From positions 687,001 to 751,000 of the forward strand of contig OZ025221.1 of the NCBI GenBank assembly GCA_964019055.1: a stretch of DNA of 64,000 nucleotides. The letters run 5' to 3'. The DNA is from Anthopleura xanthogrammica. Lineage: Eukaryota; Cnidaria; Anthozoa; Actiniaria; Actiniidae. Below the pieces are notes generated by a model. It had not been told where the DNA came from. It ran no database searches and saw only the letters and a list, made by a program, of their open reading frames with translations. This document shows positions 12,117 to 24,772 of this stretch, piece after piece; positions within the stretch are counted from its first letter, which is position 1; the number at the start of each line of letters is the position of its first letter. The translations under genes and the position numbers were made by a program.

Positions 12117-12455
12117 GTAAGTATAGAGTGATAACTATGTTCTTACTCGGTAGAGTGAGGAGAGAACGTTGGCTTCCCGTGGATATTAAAAAAGATCTCG
12201 GGAAGCTTGAAGCCATCTCTTATTTGCTCTTTTCCTAGCGGTCTTTGTTTTCTTCGGTCTTTTCCCGCTGCGAGAACTCTCAACTAAGAATATGCATGAA
12301 CAGAAAAGACGAAAATCTTTCTTATAATCAAGTTATTTGAATTATGGATTTAAATAATATTTTCGATTGCCAACAAGAAAAGTTCGAGTCTTGTTTGATA
12401 AATGATGATTACATTAAGAAAATGCTTTTTGTCTTCAAACAGAGTGCCGTCCAAG

Positions 12456-15400
12456 ATGAAGACGATTTTGCTGGTTTTTTTGTTCGCGGGATTGGTCGTC
12501 CATAACGAAGGTATCGATGATCAAATTCCAACGTTTCCAATCTTCTGTAACATTATATTTTCATACATCGTATGTTAGGATTTGTCTTCGGTTTATTTAT
12601 GTCTTGTAGGATTGAAGGAACGAGATAATGCAGAGGACATCAGAATGAACGACGATTTTCATCAAGAAAGCACAGGAGAAAAAAGAATTTTCGGAATATT
12701 TCGATATCCTTGTAAGTCATTTCTTTTTCTACTACAGGCAATCTAATCAGGCTGCCAAACTTTTAAGGACTTTTATGTCTAAGCTAAACTTTAAATACTA
12801 TATTGATAAAAAAATTGCCAATTCTTCGATTGCACGTTATGTCATTGCGGCCTCACGGGGGAGCGTTGGTGCCATTTAACAAAATATTTCTCATTTGCAT
12901 CCATGGTTAACGGGACCAAAATGATCACCATGTTTTTTTCTTTTGACTCTCTTGAAATGCTTGCAACCCATCAATAGAATCACAAAGGTAAAAAGGTAAA
13001 AGGTTAAGCGTCCTTATTTTACGTCGGTAGCTTGTAATAGTCCGTGACTAATAAACTTAAGGGCGACGGTGCGTTCATTTTACCCCCCTCTCTCTCTCCA
13101 TCAGTGCTCCGTTTTACGGGTAATTAAAGCTTGCTCAGAAATTGAAAATTCTACAATTATCAGGTTTTTCATGTTACTAAAAAAGAAGGGAACTAACGTC
13201 TCACATAACATTTAACGCTTTGTTGATAAGTCTTTTCATCTGCATTATTATTGATGTTGAATGGAATATCCACTGCAGCCAGTGGTTCAGTTTAAAACGA
13301 ACTTTAGGACGTTCGCGGTATTGTTTCTGAGCATACTTTCTGAGCACGAGTCTATTTTAATTACATAAAGTCAATAAATAATCAATTTTCTTTAAATATA
13401 TACTACTATTTTTCGACATATCTGGCGTTTTCCCCTGGAATAAAGTCACAGTATTGTAAGAAATTTTTTTTTTACCCACCGTGATGCATAGTTGTGTCCA
13501 GTCTACGCGCGTTATTCAAAATGGTGGCCAAATTTTTAAAATTTACGACATGATATCTCCTAAACAAGACCGGTGACCCCCATTACTATACTACTATAGA
13601 AGTCTACAATGTTGCAAAATGAAAAAATGACTGTACATTAAAAAGAGTAACAGCTAATTTTCTTAGCCGAGTGCAGTATTGAAAATTTCTTGTTCATTGA
13701 ACAAGTGCGTGTATCTATGAACAAAACACGAACTCACAGTCTCTAAACCTTTTAATATTCAATCTAAATTCACTGAGATACAGAACCTTCGCGACAAAAT
13801 ATAATACCTTGTAAGTCGTTCAACTAGAATTTCTTTGCTCAAGCTTTCTAATTCTTCACTTTGATATCTCAAGTGCAACCATTCTAGATTTAAAATAGAT
13901 AAATACATAGATTTAGTGATAGTTTTATTCAATAGTTCATTATTTTTCATAAAAAATCGTTTTACTTAATATTTAACTATGACGAAGCTACAACTACAAA
14001 CGTGTGTTTTCAAACAAACTAAAGAAAACAGAGACATATTATTATATATTTCCTTTACCTTTAAAAACCCCAACACTCCATGTGGTTTGCCTCTTTGTGT
14101 TAGTTGGCGGATGACGTGACGTATAGCAAAATCACGTGATTGACTTTAGCCAATCGCGCGCGTGTCTGTTACTGGTGATATAGTGTTTACATTCTGCTAA
14201 TTATTTGATAATGTATTAATCAATAATCATGTATTTATCAAGATAACTTTTCCAGGCCTCTCATCAAACAACTGGAGGGGTCTATCCAAATGTTCCACGG
14301 TGATGCAGCTAGACGGGCGAGAAAACTATTTTTAGAGGTGGACAAAGACTGGGACAATCAGATCGAAATGGAACGAAAAAAACGAACAATAGCAATAAAA
14401 GCAATAGCAGACAACATTAATGCCATAGTTAAAGTGGACCGAGATGCCACGGCTGCCATCCTAGCTGTCCTAAACCTGATGAACACGTTTAAACAATTGA
14501 ATTCCGATTCATCAAATGGTTATATCTTTAGCCTACCAGCTAGGCTCATTTCCAGCTGTATGAATCTGCTTTGCGAGACTGTTGATACCTTTTCTATAAC
14601 AACTGTTATTCATAGCGAAATTAGGAATGTATTGGCGTCATACCCCGAAAAGAATATTCAGATTGAAGACATCAAAAAAACCGGCCTCACTTATGCATAT
14701 TTTAAGACGGTTCTCAACAGTGCAGGCAGGGATTATGACAAAATTAGTGAACAAAATGCCAAAAGGTTACTTTACAATATAACTTATGCAAATTTACCTA
14801 TACTTGGGTTTCCAGCAACAGTTAAGCTACGAGTGCGTATGCTAAGGATGATTGACGATACTAGGCCTGTTGAAGCAAAGAAGTTTTTGGCATACGTTGA
14901 ACTGTATCTCAAACTCAAAATCGTTAGACAGGCTATTCTGACACATATGCTTTCCTTGATTCCTGAAAACAGCAAAAGTGTCATTAAGGTTTTTCTTAAG
15001 GCACTTAAAGTATTGAAGGACAATGTACTGACTTTTGTAAACGTTCTCGACAATCCTTATCTTCAAAGTAAATTCGTGGCATACTACGATGGCCAGGTTT
15101 ACAAAGTAACTAATGCCTACATGACCTTCCTGCTTGGGTTGCCAAGGGCCGATGATTTTCCTGGTTTAAGCTGCATAGCATTGTCCAATTCCCTTCATGT
15201 TCCTTGGAAATGGTTTAAGTTACCTGGGATGAGCCATCCGTATTTTAGTGGAGGAGATATGTTTTGCAAGTGGAGAATTGTCACCCACGGACAAAATCTC
15301 TACAGCATTGTGAACAAGTATGATTGTCCAAATGGGGATTGGTGTAACGCCATTTTGTCCTTCGATGGCGGAGGACTTACAGTCGTTACCGTCGAGCACA

Positions 15401-15998
15401 ATGATCCAGTGCTTTGGGAAATTAGATACGACGCTTCCCGAAAGAATAACACGTAAGGAAAAATATCGCAAAGATTTCGAAATTCCATTTCTAAATAATT
15501 TTGAAAATTCCATCGTGTATCATATAATGTCCCATATGCTATTGGCCGGACTTTAATTTTCTCATTTCTGTTGTTCTTCTTGTTAATTTTGTTTCTTTTT
15601 CAGTGTTTGTTGGTTTATTTCTTTGTTTCTCTGGGTTTTTTTTTCCTTTGATGTTTGGGTCGGGTTAGGTCCAAGTTACCTTTGTGTGGGGTGTGTTTGT
15701 TTTTTCTAATTTACTCTTGAATTATCTTTTCATGTGATTTTTCTCTTATTGAAGAATATATTGTCGCGTCTTGTATATACAGCATCAAGACCAAACTCTT
15801 CTGTGGCAACAAATGCAACTGTTATTTGGGGTATGGCACTCGAACAATCCAGCAAAAAATAAAGCATCATGTTGGGCAACTAGACTGTTCTACTACACGA
15901 CCAAAGTATTGGAGAATCTTCAAGGTAAGTAAAGAAAGACTAATAATGAATATTATAACTAATGCATGATGGCGTCGATGTGAAAATAGCGGCATTGG

Positions 15999-16048
<50 letters not shown>

Positions 16049-16145
16049 GTGGTGATGATGATGATGGTGGTGATGGTGGTGATGATGATGATGGTGGTGA
16101 TGATGATAATGATGGTGGTGATGATGATGATGATGATGATGGTGG

Positions 16146-16176
<31 letters not shown>

Positions 16177-16962
16177 AATTGTTGTGGTGATGGTGGTAGT
16201 GAAGGTAAAGGTGATGGTGATGATGATGGTGATGGCGATAATGATGATTTGCCTTATATGGTTCTTTTTCCTTTTTTGTTAATTTACCACATGTCATCTT
16301 TCCTACCAGCAGGCACATTCATCTGATATGGTTACTGACAGTGGTTCAGCAGCCACGAACCAATCATCAGGTAATTTCATTTATTCGTTCAAAAAGATCT
16401 GCCAAGAATGAAGAATTCATAGAACTTTTCAAGCTCAAGAAAGCACGATTCGGCTTTCTACAAGGACAGAAAAACAATATATTCTCCACACAGACTACTC
16501 CATGTTGTAGAAGAAAGAAAACCTATACAGACAAAAACACAACCACTGTATACTAACACTAACTATGTTAACCGTTTTTCTTGTGATGTAGAAAACCAAG
16601 AAGACAACAGTGTGTCAGGTGACATTGCTGTTGATCTACGCTCTGATGAGGTATGTAATGATCACATCAACTGGTAATCTTGACACATGAATAGTGATAG
16701 TTTTAAGTAAAAACACGATTACTACTTTCAATCTGATGATCTTTTTGTGTGACAGACTAATGGAGACAACAACTTCAGTGATGAAAATGAGAATATAATC
16801 CTAGAGAAATCACAACCAGAAACTACTGAACAAAGTAACCAGGATTCTATTGGTAAGTTGGCTTCTTCTAAAAGTGGCAGTAGTTGCAGCAGAAGCAGTG
16901 ATGGTGGTGGTAATATCGTGATGGTCTTTTTTTTATTTCAAGGTAATGAGATCGAGGACTAA
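12456..16962 (+). CDS. Secreted multi-exon protein, unknown family, paralogue copy 1 (intact)
   Basis: Eight coding exons fit by splice site and phase: 12456-12510, 12610-12711, 14243-15452, 15783-15924, 16313-16370, 16592-16650, 16756-16852 and 16943-16962, giving about 580 residues. Exon 1 encodes a signal peptide beginning MKTILLVFLFAGLV. Exon 2 encodes an acidic propeptide-like stretch ending in a dibasic Lys-Arg at residues 43-44, a possible furin-type cleavage site. Exon 3 encodes a long, mainly helical region, then a C-terminal part with conserved Trp/Cys motifs (WKWFKLPGM, CKWRIVTHG, KYDCPNGDWC). Exon 4 adds a cysteine cluster (FCGNKCNCYLGYG). Exons 5-8 encode an acidic Ser/Asn/Asp/Glu-rich tail. 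The protein is likely exported. I do not recognise the family; a cnidarian secreted effector or toxin-like protein is possible but unproven. An AATAAA near 17172 could be its poly(A) signal. Confidence 0.75.
12712..14242 (+). other. Intron 2 of gene copy 1
   Basis: A 1.5 kb intron between a GTAAGT donor at 12712 and an ATCAAG acceptor ending at 14242. No nested gene is visible. The equivalent introns of copies 2 and 3 differ in length and content. Confidence 0.6.
15995..16250 (+). repeat. (GAT/GGT)n trinucleotide tract in intron 4 of copy 1
   Basis: A GAT-rich trinucleotide repeat lies within intron 4. Tracts with the same sense-strand motif occur in the same intron of copy 2 (about 20940-21340) and copy 3 (about 43215-43605). 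Long Met/Val or His open frames across them are artefacts of the repeat. Confidence 0.92.
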
Positions 16963-17379
16963 CACTGATTCCAGACGTTCACCCCGACATGTCAATGGCT
17001 AAAACAAATGGATATACCTTTAAGCACCAGATAGTAACCTTAAGCAGAATATCATAATGATTGATTCTTTCAAAGCCGTGATCCTGAGACCAGGGTCAAG
17101 AGCATTACTGCTAGATCAGATCAATAGAAAACTAAATGTTAAAGCTAATATTAAGATAACTTAGAATATAATGAAATAAAATGCATTCACCAAGGGTGTC
17201 TCTCCTGGTACTTCTTTCACGAGGAGGGGGCACGGGAAACGGCTGTTTAACTCTCATATAAGGTGCACAAAAAAACCGATTGATCTTGAGATTCACTGAT
17301 CGTAACGAGGCAAAACACATCCAATAACTTCATAAAGGACTGAATATCTTCAAGTTAAAATTAAAGTTGCTGTCCAATC
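16963..17379. other. 3' flank of gene copy 1
   Basis: Sequence downstream of the copy 1 stop, including an AATAAA near 17172, is partly conserved downstream of copy 3 (about 42590-42780, reverse strand). It is probably 3' UTR followed by spacer. Confidence 0.45.
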
Positions 17380-17659
17380 CCGGGGGGTGGGGTTGATTAT
17401 ACGGGGATGCTCCGCCCGAAAGGGGTACGTTTTTCAGGCCGCAGGTATAGAAAAGGGGTGGGAATTTGTGAATTTTGGTATAAAAAGGGGTAGCTTATCT
17501 TCAAAAGTATATGAAAGGGGTACCTTTTCAGGCAAAAAAGTGTATAAAAGGGGTACTGTTTTGCTGAAATTTGGTATTTCGAAGGGTAAGGGGTCGAGAG
17601 TCCGGGCGGAGCATCCCCGTATGAAACGACCCGAAGTACCCCCCCTCCCCCCCGGGTGT
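17380..17659. mobile_element. MITE-like element with 19 bp perfect inverted repeats
   Basis: TACGGGGATGCTCCGCCCG at 17400-17418 is repeated as a perfect reverse complement at 17603-17621. Outer G-rich/C-rich termini extend the inversion imperfectly. Inside, an AAGGGGTA motif recurs about every 40 bp. The open frames on both strands are driven by this structure and are not annotated as genes. Confidence 0.75.
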
Positions 17660-17884
17660 CCAATGGCTACACTAACGAAGAAAATCCTGCAAATGGTTCT
17701 TCAAAAAGAACAGAGCGTTTACTCAGTGCCTGGGATGGAATCGGGATTCGAAGTAAATACAACTACAGCCATCATGTGAAGTGTATCAACAGCGATGTTA
17801 CTTTTGTGAAATGATAATCTACTCAATCAGTCATGCGGCTGTCTATGAGTTGTACATATCATATGATGATGCAATATGACATCA

Positions 17885-18955
17885 ACTAATGACATTAATG
17901 ATCACGTGATGTACAATAGATACTATTGGCTGGGTGGCTGACCGTATCACTGGTACTAGTAAGATAGAAGAACGAATAACTGCACCATATGTAATATTAA
18001 TGATATTAATAGAACCATGATCACGTGATGTACAATAGATACTATTGGCTGTGTGGCTGACCTTATCACTGGTACTAGTAAGATAGAAGAACGAATAACT
18101 GCACCATATGTAATACTAATGACATTAATAGAACCATGATCACGTCATGTACAATAGATACTATTGGCTGTGTGGCTGACCTTATCACTGGTACTAGTAA
18201 GATAGAAGAACGAATAACTGCACCATATGTAATATTAATGACATTAATAGAACCATGATCATGTGATGTACAATAGATACTATTGGCTGTGTGGCTGACC
18301 GTATCACTGGTACTAGTAAGATAGAAGAACGAATAACTGCACCATATGTAATATTAATGACATTAATACAACCATGATCACGTGATGTACAATAGATACT
18401 ATTGGCTGTGTTGCAGACCGTACCACTGGTACTAGTAAGATAGAAGAACGAATAACTGTACCATATGTAATATTAATGACATTAATAGAACCATGATCAT
18501 GTCATGTACAATAGATACTATTGGCTGTGTGGCTGACCGTATCACTGGTACTAGTAAGATAGAAGAACGAATAACTGCACCATATGTAATATTAATGACA
18601 TTAATAGAACCATGATCATGTCATGTACAATAGATACTATTGGCTGTGTGGCAGACTGAATCACTGGTACTAGTAAGATAGGAGAACGAATAACTGCACC
18701 ATATGTAATACTAATGACATTAATAGAACCATGATCACGTGATGTACAACAGATACTATTGGCTGTGTGGCTGACCGTATCACTGGTACTAGTAAGATAG
18801 GAGAACGAATAACTGCACCATATGTAATACTAATGACATTAATAGAACCATGATCATGTGATGTACAATAGATACTATTGGCTGAGTGGCTGTCCGTATC
18901 ACTGGTACTAATAAGATAGGAGAACGAATAACTGCACCATATGTAATATCATATT
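17885..18955 (+). repeat. Satellite B array 2, between gene copies 1 and 2
   Basis: About nine 119 bp units of satellite B in the same orientation as array 1, with occasional variants (GGCAGACTGAA, GTTGCAGACC). Confidence 0.93.
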
Positions 18956-18959
18956 CATT

Positions 18960-19860
18960 ACTATTACTTATTCATAAGGTTGAGGACCAATGAAATCGCA
19001 AGACTAGGATCACACGAGAACACTGTAACCCCATACAGCTCAGTAGTTACAGCTAATCAGTATTCGGTATCGGATTTCACTGAATACTATTTTAGGTTAA
19101 TAAGTATTCTATAAATACGCTTACGTTTTTGTCATTAAATCACTGATAATGACGGACGTTTCTGCCGAAACATGTCTGTAAAATTGAAGTCTGTGGTGTT
19201 TTTTCTTAAATTTATTCTATAAATCCGATACAGAATACCAATTAGCCTGTAGGTCCAGCTTAAGGAGGATGGTTTCCCAGAGCCCTTTTCAAAAACTAGT
19301 CCCACTAACAAGATTTAAAATGGCGAGCCGCAGGCGAGGTCGCACGGTCGGAAGCGAATGTTTTATCTCACTTATCAAAGGTTTAGGATAGTTAGGTCAT
19401 GTGTTACTTAAATTTTCAAGATAAAAGCACTAGCTTTTCGCCGAGAAAATCTGAGTTAAAGTTGTATGCAAATCAGGACGAATCTCTTGCCGATTTAAAA
19501 ACTCGGTCATGGTTGTGATTTTCTATTGTGTTTGGCCTTATGAATATTAATGAGTTTGATAATATTACATTACTGACATTAATGGCACCATAATCACATC
19601 ATGTACCATCCATATAATAGATATGGATATGAATTCCATATTTATTGTATTTCATTTCATGTTTTAAGATAAGTTTATGCTTTTAATCTAAATTTGAGCT
19701 TCTAATTTTGTTTTTCGAGCAGTTATGGTACTGGCCATGTTCTCAGGCACAAGGTCTTGAAAGAATCAATTATTACAATATTCTGTTGTAGGTTACTATC
19801 TGGTGCGGCTTAAAGCTAATATCCATTGGTTTCGGTCATTGATATGTCGGGGTGAACTTC
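18960..19860. other. Intergenic sequence with a dispersed repeat at 19120-19215
   Basis: The segment at about 19122-19215 (containing GTCATTAAATCACTGATAAT and CGAAACATGTCTGTAAAATT) recurs in reverse orientation at about 63905-64000. An AATAAA on the minus strand near 19637 may serve gene copy 2. Nothing else is recognisable. Confidence 0.5.
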
Positions 19861-20589
19861 TGGAATGTTAGTACTCAATCTCATTACCTGGAAATAAAAA
19901 ATGTATTATATTACAACCACTATCACTGCTTCTGCTGCTGCTACCACTTCTAGGAGAAGCCAACTTACCAGTAGAATTCTGGTTACTTTGTTCAGTAGTT
20001 TCTGGTTGTGAATTCTCTAGGATTTCATTCTCATTTTCATCACTGAAGTTGTTGTCTCCATTATCCTGTCAAATAGAAAGATCATCAGATTGAAAGTAAC
20101 AATCGTGTTTTTACTTAAAACTACCACTATTCATGTGTCAAGATTACCAGTTACCACAGCAACGTCACCTGACACACTGTTGTCTTCTTGGTTTTCTACA
20201 TCACACGAAAAACGGTTAACATAGTTAGTGTTAGTATACAGTGTATGTGTTTTTGTCTGTAGAGATTTTCTTTCTTCTACAACATGGAGTAGTCTGTGTG
20301 GAGAATATATGGTATTTCAGTGCTTGTATTGTAGAAAAGAATTCTTGAGATTGAAGTCCTCTGAATTCCGAATGACATCTAAGATTTTGTTTCTCTACTG
20401 AGTCTTTGTAGATCTTTATCAAATAAGAACTTCTGTATAAATGAAATTACCTGATGATTGGTTTGTGGCTGCTGAACCACTGTCAGTAACCATATCAGAT
20501 GTAGGTGCCTGTTGGTAAGAAAGATGACATGTGGTAAATTAACAGGAAAAGAAGAATCCTTACGCATCTACTCATCACCATTTGTTTTA

Positions 20590-20965
20590 ATAATGATAAT
20601 AATAATGTCAGGTTTATTTGAGCCTTTTTGCAGAAAAGTCTGAATTACAGGCTGATGCGGAACACCAATAAACACATTGAATAACATTACTTAACTAGAA
20701 AATTTTATAGATATAGACTAAAAGGAGATTGAACCAGCCTATCGTGAAGCATTGGATTAATCGGGTTTCCAGACACAATGCTCTTAACAAACTTTTCACA
20801 AGCGATAGTTCGACGATCACTCAGAGTCAGAAGGCCAGATTTGCCCAATGCCTCACGATAGGTGGAATCTGGAAAAATCACAGCAAGGGCTAGTTTCTGG
20901 ATGCTTTCAATAAGGTCGGAGAGGTAAGTAGGAAGATTAGCAAAGATTATTATTATCACCACCAT
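20590..20965 (-). mobile_element. LINE 3' fragment (C-terminal reverse transcriptase ORF)
   Basis: The minus frame encodes a segment with SDLIESIQKLALAVIFPDST and TYREALGKSGLLTL. This is characteristic of the C-terminal end of non-LTR retrotransposon polyproteins. It is followed by a short 3' end with a (TTA)n-like tail near 20590-20606. It sits in intron 4 of gene copy 2 and is severely 5'-truncated. Confidence 0.7.
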
Positions 20966-21335
20966 ATCATATCCCTTCCAACGTAACCACCACCATCATC
21001 ACCATCCAAGCCAGCACCATTATTATCATCACCACCATATCATATCACCATCAACGTAACCACCACCATCATCACCATCCAAGCCAGCACCATTATTATC
21101 ATCACCACCATATCATATCACCATCAACGTAACCACCACCATCATCACCATCCAAACCAGCACCATTATTATCATCACCACCATATCATATCACTTCCAC
21201 CGTAACCACCACCATCACCATCCAAGCCAGCACCATTATTATCATCACCACCATATCATATCACCATCAACGTAACCACCACCATCATCACCATCCAAGC
21301 CAGCACCATTATTATCATCACCACCAGTTTTCCCA
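20940..21335. repeat. 73 bp minisatellite in intron 4 of copy 2
   Basis: About five units of 73 bp built from CAT/CAC triplets with the constant segments CATCAACGTAACCACC and CCAAGCCAGCACC. It appears to be a higher-order expansion of the trinucleotide tract found in the same intron of the paralogues. Confidence 0.9.
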
Positions 21336-21550
21336 GTGTCACTATCTTGACATTGATTTCATGCTCTTATTATAACTGAAACTCATTATTCAACCCATTA
21401 TTACTTACCTTGTAGATTTTCCAGTACTTTGGTTGTGTAGTAGAACATTCTAGTATCCCAACATGATGCTTTAATGTTTGCTGGATGATTAAAGCGTTAT
21501 ACCCCAAATAACAGTTGCATTTGTTGCCACAGAAGCGTTTGGTCCTGATG

Positions 21551-22328
21551 CTGGGTATTCAAAGAAAGAGAAACTAATGTTGGTAATGTCTACTTTAACT
21601 TCTGTATGATAGGAAAACGTCAAAATTCTTATTCTGCGTATATTCAAAAAGTGAAAGTATCTTCTTTAATAAGAAAATAAATCAGATAAAAAGAAAAACG
21701 CTGAAGAAAACCAAGCAACTCCACATCAAGCTAACTCGAACCCATCCCATCTCATCAAACAAAACAAAGTAACGGAAAAAAAAGAAAGAAAGAAAAAAAC
21801 AAGAACAAAGCAAATCACAAGAAACAAAATAAAACCAAAACAAAACTATCAAAAAAAGCCATTGAAACAAACGAAAAAAAATCCTTAAAAGGGCACTTGG
21901 ATGAAAATCGATGTAATTGGAAATGACTTGAAACTTGGTTAAACTTATCTATATGGCCCCAATAGTAGCCAAGCAACATATTTTCTTCACAGTCAAAATT
22001 GGCGGATAAACTGATCATCAGTTATGTAAATGACGTCATTTACTCAACCTTATTGTTCTTTAAGCTTTTAAACCAAACTTTCTCGACTGTAAGTGGCATG
22101 GCTCCCAATTTAGCTAAAATATTTGCCAATCTGGTTTTCATAATCATAATTGAGTCATATTATCCTTGAATGTTTGAATTATTTGGACTTTCAAAAATTC
22201 AAGAATAGGACTGAGAAATGAAAAATCAAACTCGGCCAATAACACCTGGGGCATTATATAATACATAGTTGAATTTTTAAAATTATTTGGAAATTGAATA
22301 ACGAGATCTTTACAATATTTTTCCTTAC
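21551..22328 (-). other. Intron 3 of copy 2
   Basis: An AT-rich intron between the exon 3 donor (GTAAGG on -) and the exon 4 acceptor. The two overlapping minus frames at 21682-22018 are low-complexity Phe/Leu-rich sequence and are not supported as genes. Confidence 0.5.
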
Positions 22329-23747
22329 TCGTAATTCCTTCCTTGAGGGTTGTATCTGATTTCCCAAAGCACTGGATCACTGCGCTCGACGGTAACGGGT
22401 GCAGGATTTCCGTCATCGAAAGATAACATGGAGTCACACCAAGTTCCATTTGGACAATCGTACTTGTTCACAATGCTGTAGAGACCTTGTCCGTGCGAGA
22501 CAATTCTCCACTTGCAAGGCTCGCTTCCTGCACCAAAAAAAGGATGCTTCATCCCAGGTAACTTAAACCACTTCCATTTCCATGCCGTGGACGAGCCCAT
22601 TGTTATGCAGCTGAGACCAGGAAAATCATCTTGCATCGGTAATCCAAGATAGGTGGTCATGTAGGCGTTAGTTACTTTGTAAACCTGGCCATCGTAGTAT
22701 GCCATGAATTTACTTTGAAGCGAATGATTGTGGAGAATCCTCACATAATGTCGTGAGAATTGCCTCAATAGTTGAATTGCCCACAGAACTGAGAATAAAA
22801 CTACTGATACGTTGGGCATTTTCAGGAATCAAGGAAACCTCATGGGTCAACAACATCTGTCTAACGATTTCGAGTTTGACATACAATTCAAGGTATGCCA
22901 AAAACTTCTTTGCATCAGCCGGTCTAGTATCTTTAATCAGCAGTATGATATGCGTTTGAAGTTTATCTATTACTGGAAACCCATTAATGTATAGCTTACT
23001 AGTAAGATAATTTAAGTCATTAGTACCCACGACTTTAATTTTGTCAGTATCATCGCCCATATTGTTGAGTAACTTTTTAAAATGGGAATAAGTCATACCG
23101 GTTGTTCTGATGTCGTTATTCTGAATATCCCTTTCACTGTATTTTTCCATTACAATTTTGACCTCCTGATATATAATGCTTTTTATAGGGAAGCGATAGC
23201 GAAAAACAGACTCGCCAAAAAGATTCATAAAGCTCGATGTGAACATAGCTGGTAGGCTAACGATGTGGCCATTTGATGAATTCAATTGTTTTAAAGTGTT
23301 CAACAGGTTTAGCACAGCAATTATAGCAGAAGTGCTGTCTTGTGCAGTATTACTTATGGCCCCGATGTTGTCTGCCACCGCTTTCAGTGCTTTTCCTCGA
23401 TTTCTTCGTTCCTTTTTGGTCTGCTTGTCCCAGTCTTTGATCATGCTAAAATACAGCCTCCTAGCCCGTTGAACTGCAGGACCTTGAAACCTTTTTAATA
23501 ATCCCCGTACTTGTTGGATGAGAGGTGCGTAAGCGTTATCTTGATCAAATATATTGAATTTTTAATTAATGAATTAGTAAATAAGTATTAAGTAAAATAC
23601 CGCTTTTCTAAAACATTAAAGGTTGTTCTCCCTGCACCACCTAGAAGTGCTATACCCTGTACAACACCGACACAGATAGAAGTTACGCGCTAAAAAAATG
23701 TTTGGCGTCGAAAAATAATCAGCTTTAACAAATGGCCAAAATTGAAT

Positions 23748-23868
23748 GGACCCCCTGCAGCTCAATTTGGAGGACAAAACAATTGGTTCAAATACTCAGG
23801 AGATTGAACTTCTTTTGTTTTGTCCTCCAAATTGAGCTGATTTAACGTTACGTGCAAGGGGTCTATAC
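23748..23868. repeat. MITE in intron 2 of copy 2
   Basis: The arm CTCAATTTGGAGGACAAAAC near 23761 is repeated in inverse near 23818-23840, within outer termini GGACCCC...GGGGTC. It is the better-preserved relative of the element at 1880-2012. Confidence 0.7.
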
Positions 23869-23906
23869 CATATCTAGGACTTGGAAGTGCTAGATAAAGT
23901 AATGAT

Positions 23907-23910
<4 letters not shown>

Positions 23911-23961
<51 letters not shown>

Positions 23962-24197
23962 TGATGATTTACGATTTATATGGCGCCCTTTCTATGTGTA
24001 TATAATCAAAGGCGCTTTACAATCATGAGAGGTGGTTAGTATGAGGTGTAGGCACTGAGAGTGGTCACTGCCAGGGTTTCTTTACGTCCCTACGTTTTTG
24101 GTTAGTGATGAAGTGTAGAGAGACGGGGCCGCCATCTAAAGTGGTCATCCGAACCACTTGAAAGTCTAACCGTTTGTAGATGTAATTACAAAGGCAT

Positions 24198-24240
<43 letters not shown>

Positions 24241-24312
24241 CCGGGACTCGAACCACGACCTCCCGCACGAAATTAAAGTCCGGTGCTCAACCAACTGAGC
24301 CAACCGGGCGGC
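23911..24312 (-). mobile_element. tRNA-derived SINE with (TTA)n tail
   Basis: Read on the minus strand, the element begins at about 24311 with a tRNA-like head. It has an A-box-like TGGCTCAGTTGGTTGAGCA and a B-box-like GGTTCGAGTCC. A ~250 bp body follows, ending in a (TTA)n tail at 23911-23959. The head lacks a complete functional tRNA fold, and the tail type matches LINE-mobilised SINEs. It lies in intron 2 of gene copy 2. Confidence 0.85.
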
Positions 24313-24727
24313 GGTCATACAGCAAACCTATCCAAGACTGATGATCATATTCAAGACAATACCAGAAATCATATACCCTGTCTTAGGCGAAAACCCTGGA
24401 AAAATAAGCGCACGGATCACGTGAATATGTTTAATCACGTAAAACGTTCTTGATCACGTGACTTTAGCCTGGAGTAAAAAAAAAAAAACAACTTACAAGC
24501 AAATCGAATTCTAGTTCTCTTCCCCCCTTCTAGATCGAGATCACTGTCCACTGCATCATCTTGTTCTCTTAATCCTACAAGACATGAAGAAAGTGAAGAA
24601 AACCTTTATCACAATTGAATCAAGGTAAATGTTTAAAGTTTGATAAGGTAATAAGGACAATAAGCACAATCAGTATACAGTCGTCATTTGAACAAAACGT
24701 TGTCGCTGACAGGCTAGGCGACTAAGC

Positions 24728-24768
24728 GACTGGACCGAAACGGAGTATGGGTAGAAATCGCTGAGGCG
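24728..24768. repeat. Left arm of an outer inverted-repeat element interrupted by the Polinton
   Basis: The segment with CGGAGTATGGGTAGAAATCG has an inverted, diverged partner at about 41063-41110 (TTTTTACCCATACTCCCGTT). Without the Polinton the two arms would be about 0.7 kb apart. They are interpreted as termini of an older DNA element in intron 1 of gene copy 2. Confidence 0.55.
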
Positions 24769-24772
24769 CTTA

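Larger units (their letters stand above)
19868..24574 (-). pseudogene. Secreted protein paralogue copy 2, exons 8 to 2 (frameshifted)
   Basis: Minus-strand exons by splice site and phase: exon 2 24497-24574, exon 3 22329-23539, exon 4 21409-21550, exon 5 20451-20508, exon 6 20155-20195, exon 7 19969-20065, exon 8 19868-19887. Exon 1 lies about 16.6 kb upstream at 41196-41250. Exon 2 again ends its propeptide-like part with Lys-Arg. Exon 3 is 1211 nt where phase requires 1 modulo 3, and the reading frame shifts near 22740-22760, between the helical region and the conserved SLQSKFMAYYDGQ part. Exon 6 is shorter than in copy 1 through a small in-frame deletion. The frameshift suggests a pseudogene unless it is a sequence error. 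Intron 4 has gained a LINE fragment and a minisatellite. Confidence 0.7.

Noticed and set aside
15959..16318. Poly-His and Met/Val-rich proteins on either strand (also around 43027-43643)
   Set aside because: They are translations of the intronic GAT/CAT tracts, inside introns of the secreted-protein genes.
12456..16962. A firm assignment of the secreted family to a known pore-forming toxin family
   Set aside because: The prepropeptide layout and helical region are suggestive, but no diagnostic motif that I can name is present.
21682..22018. Phe/Leu-rich membrane-like ORFs on the minus strand
   Set aside because: Low-complexity A-rich intron sequence of gene copy 2.
24240..24312. A functional tRNA gene on the minus strand
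   Set aside because: A- and B-box-like sequences are present, but the body and (TTA)n tail show a SINE; the cloverleaf is incomplete.
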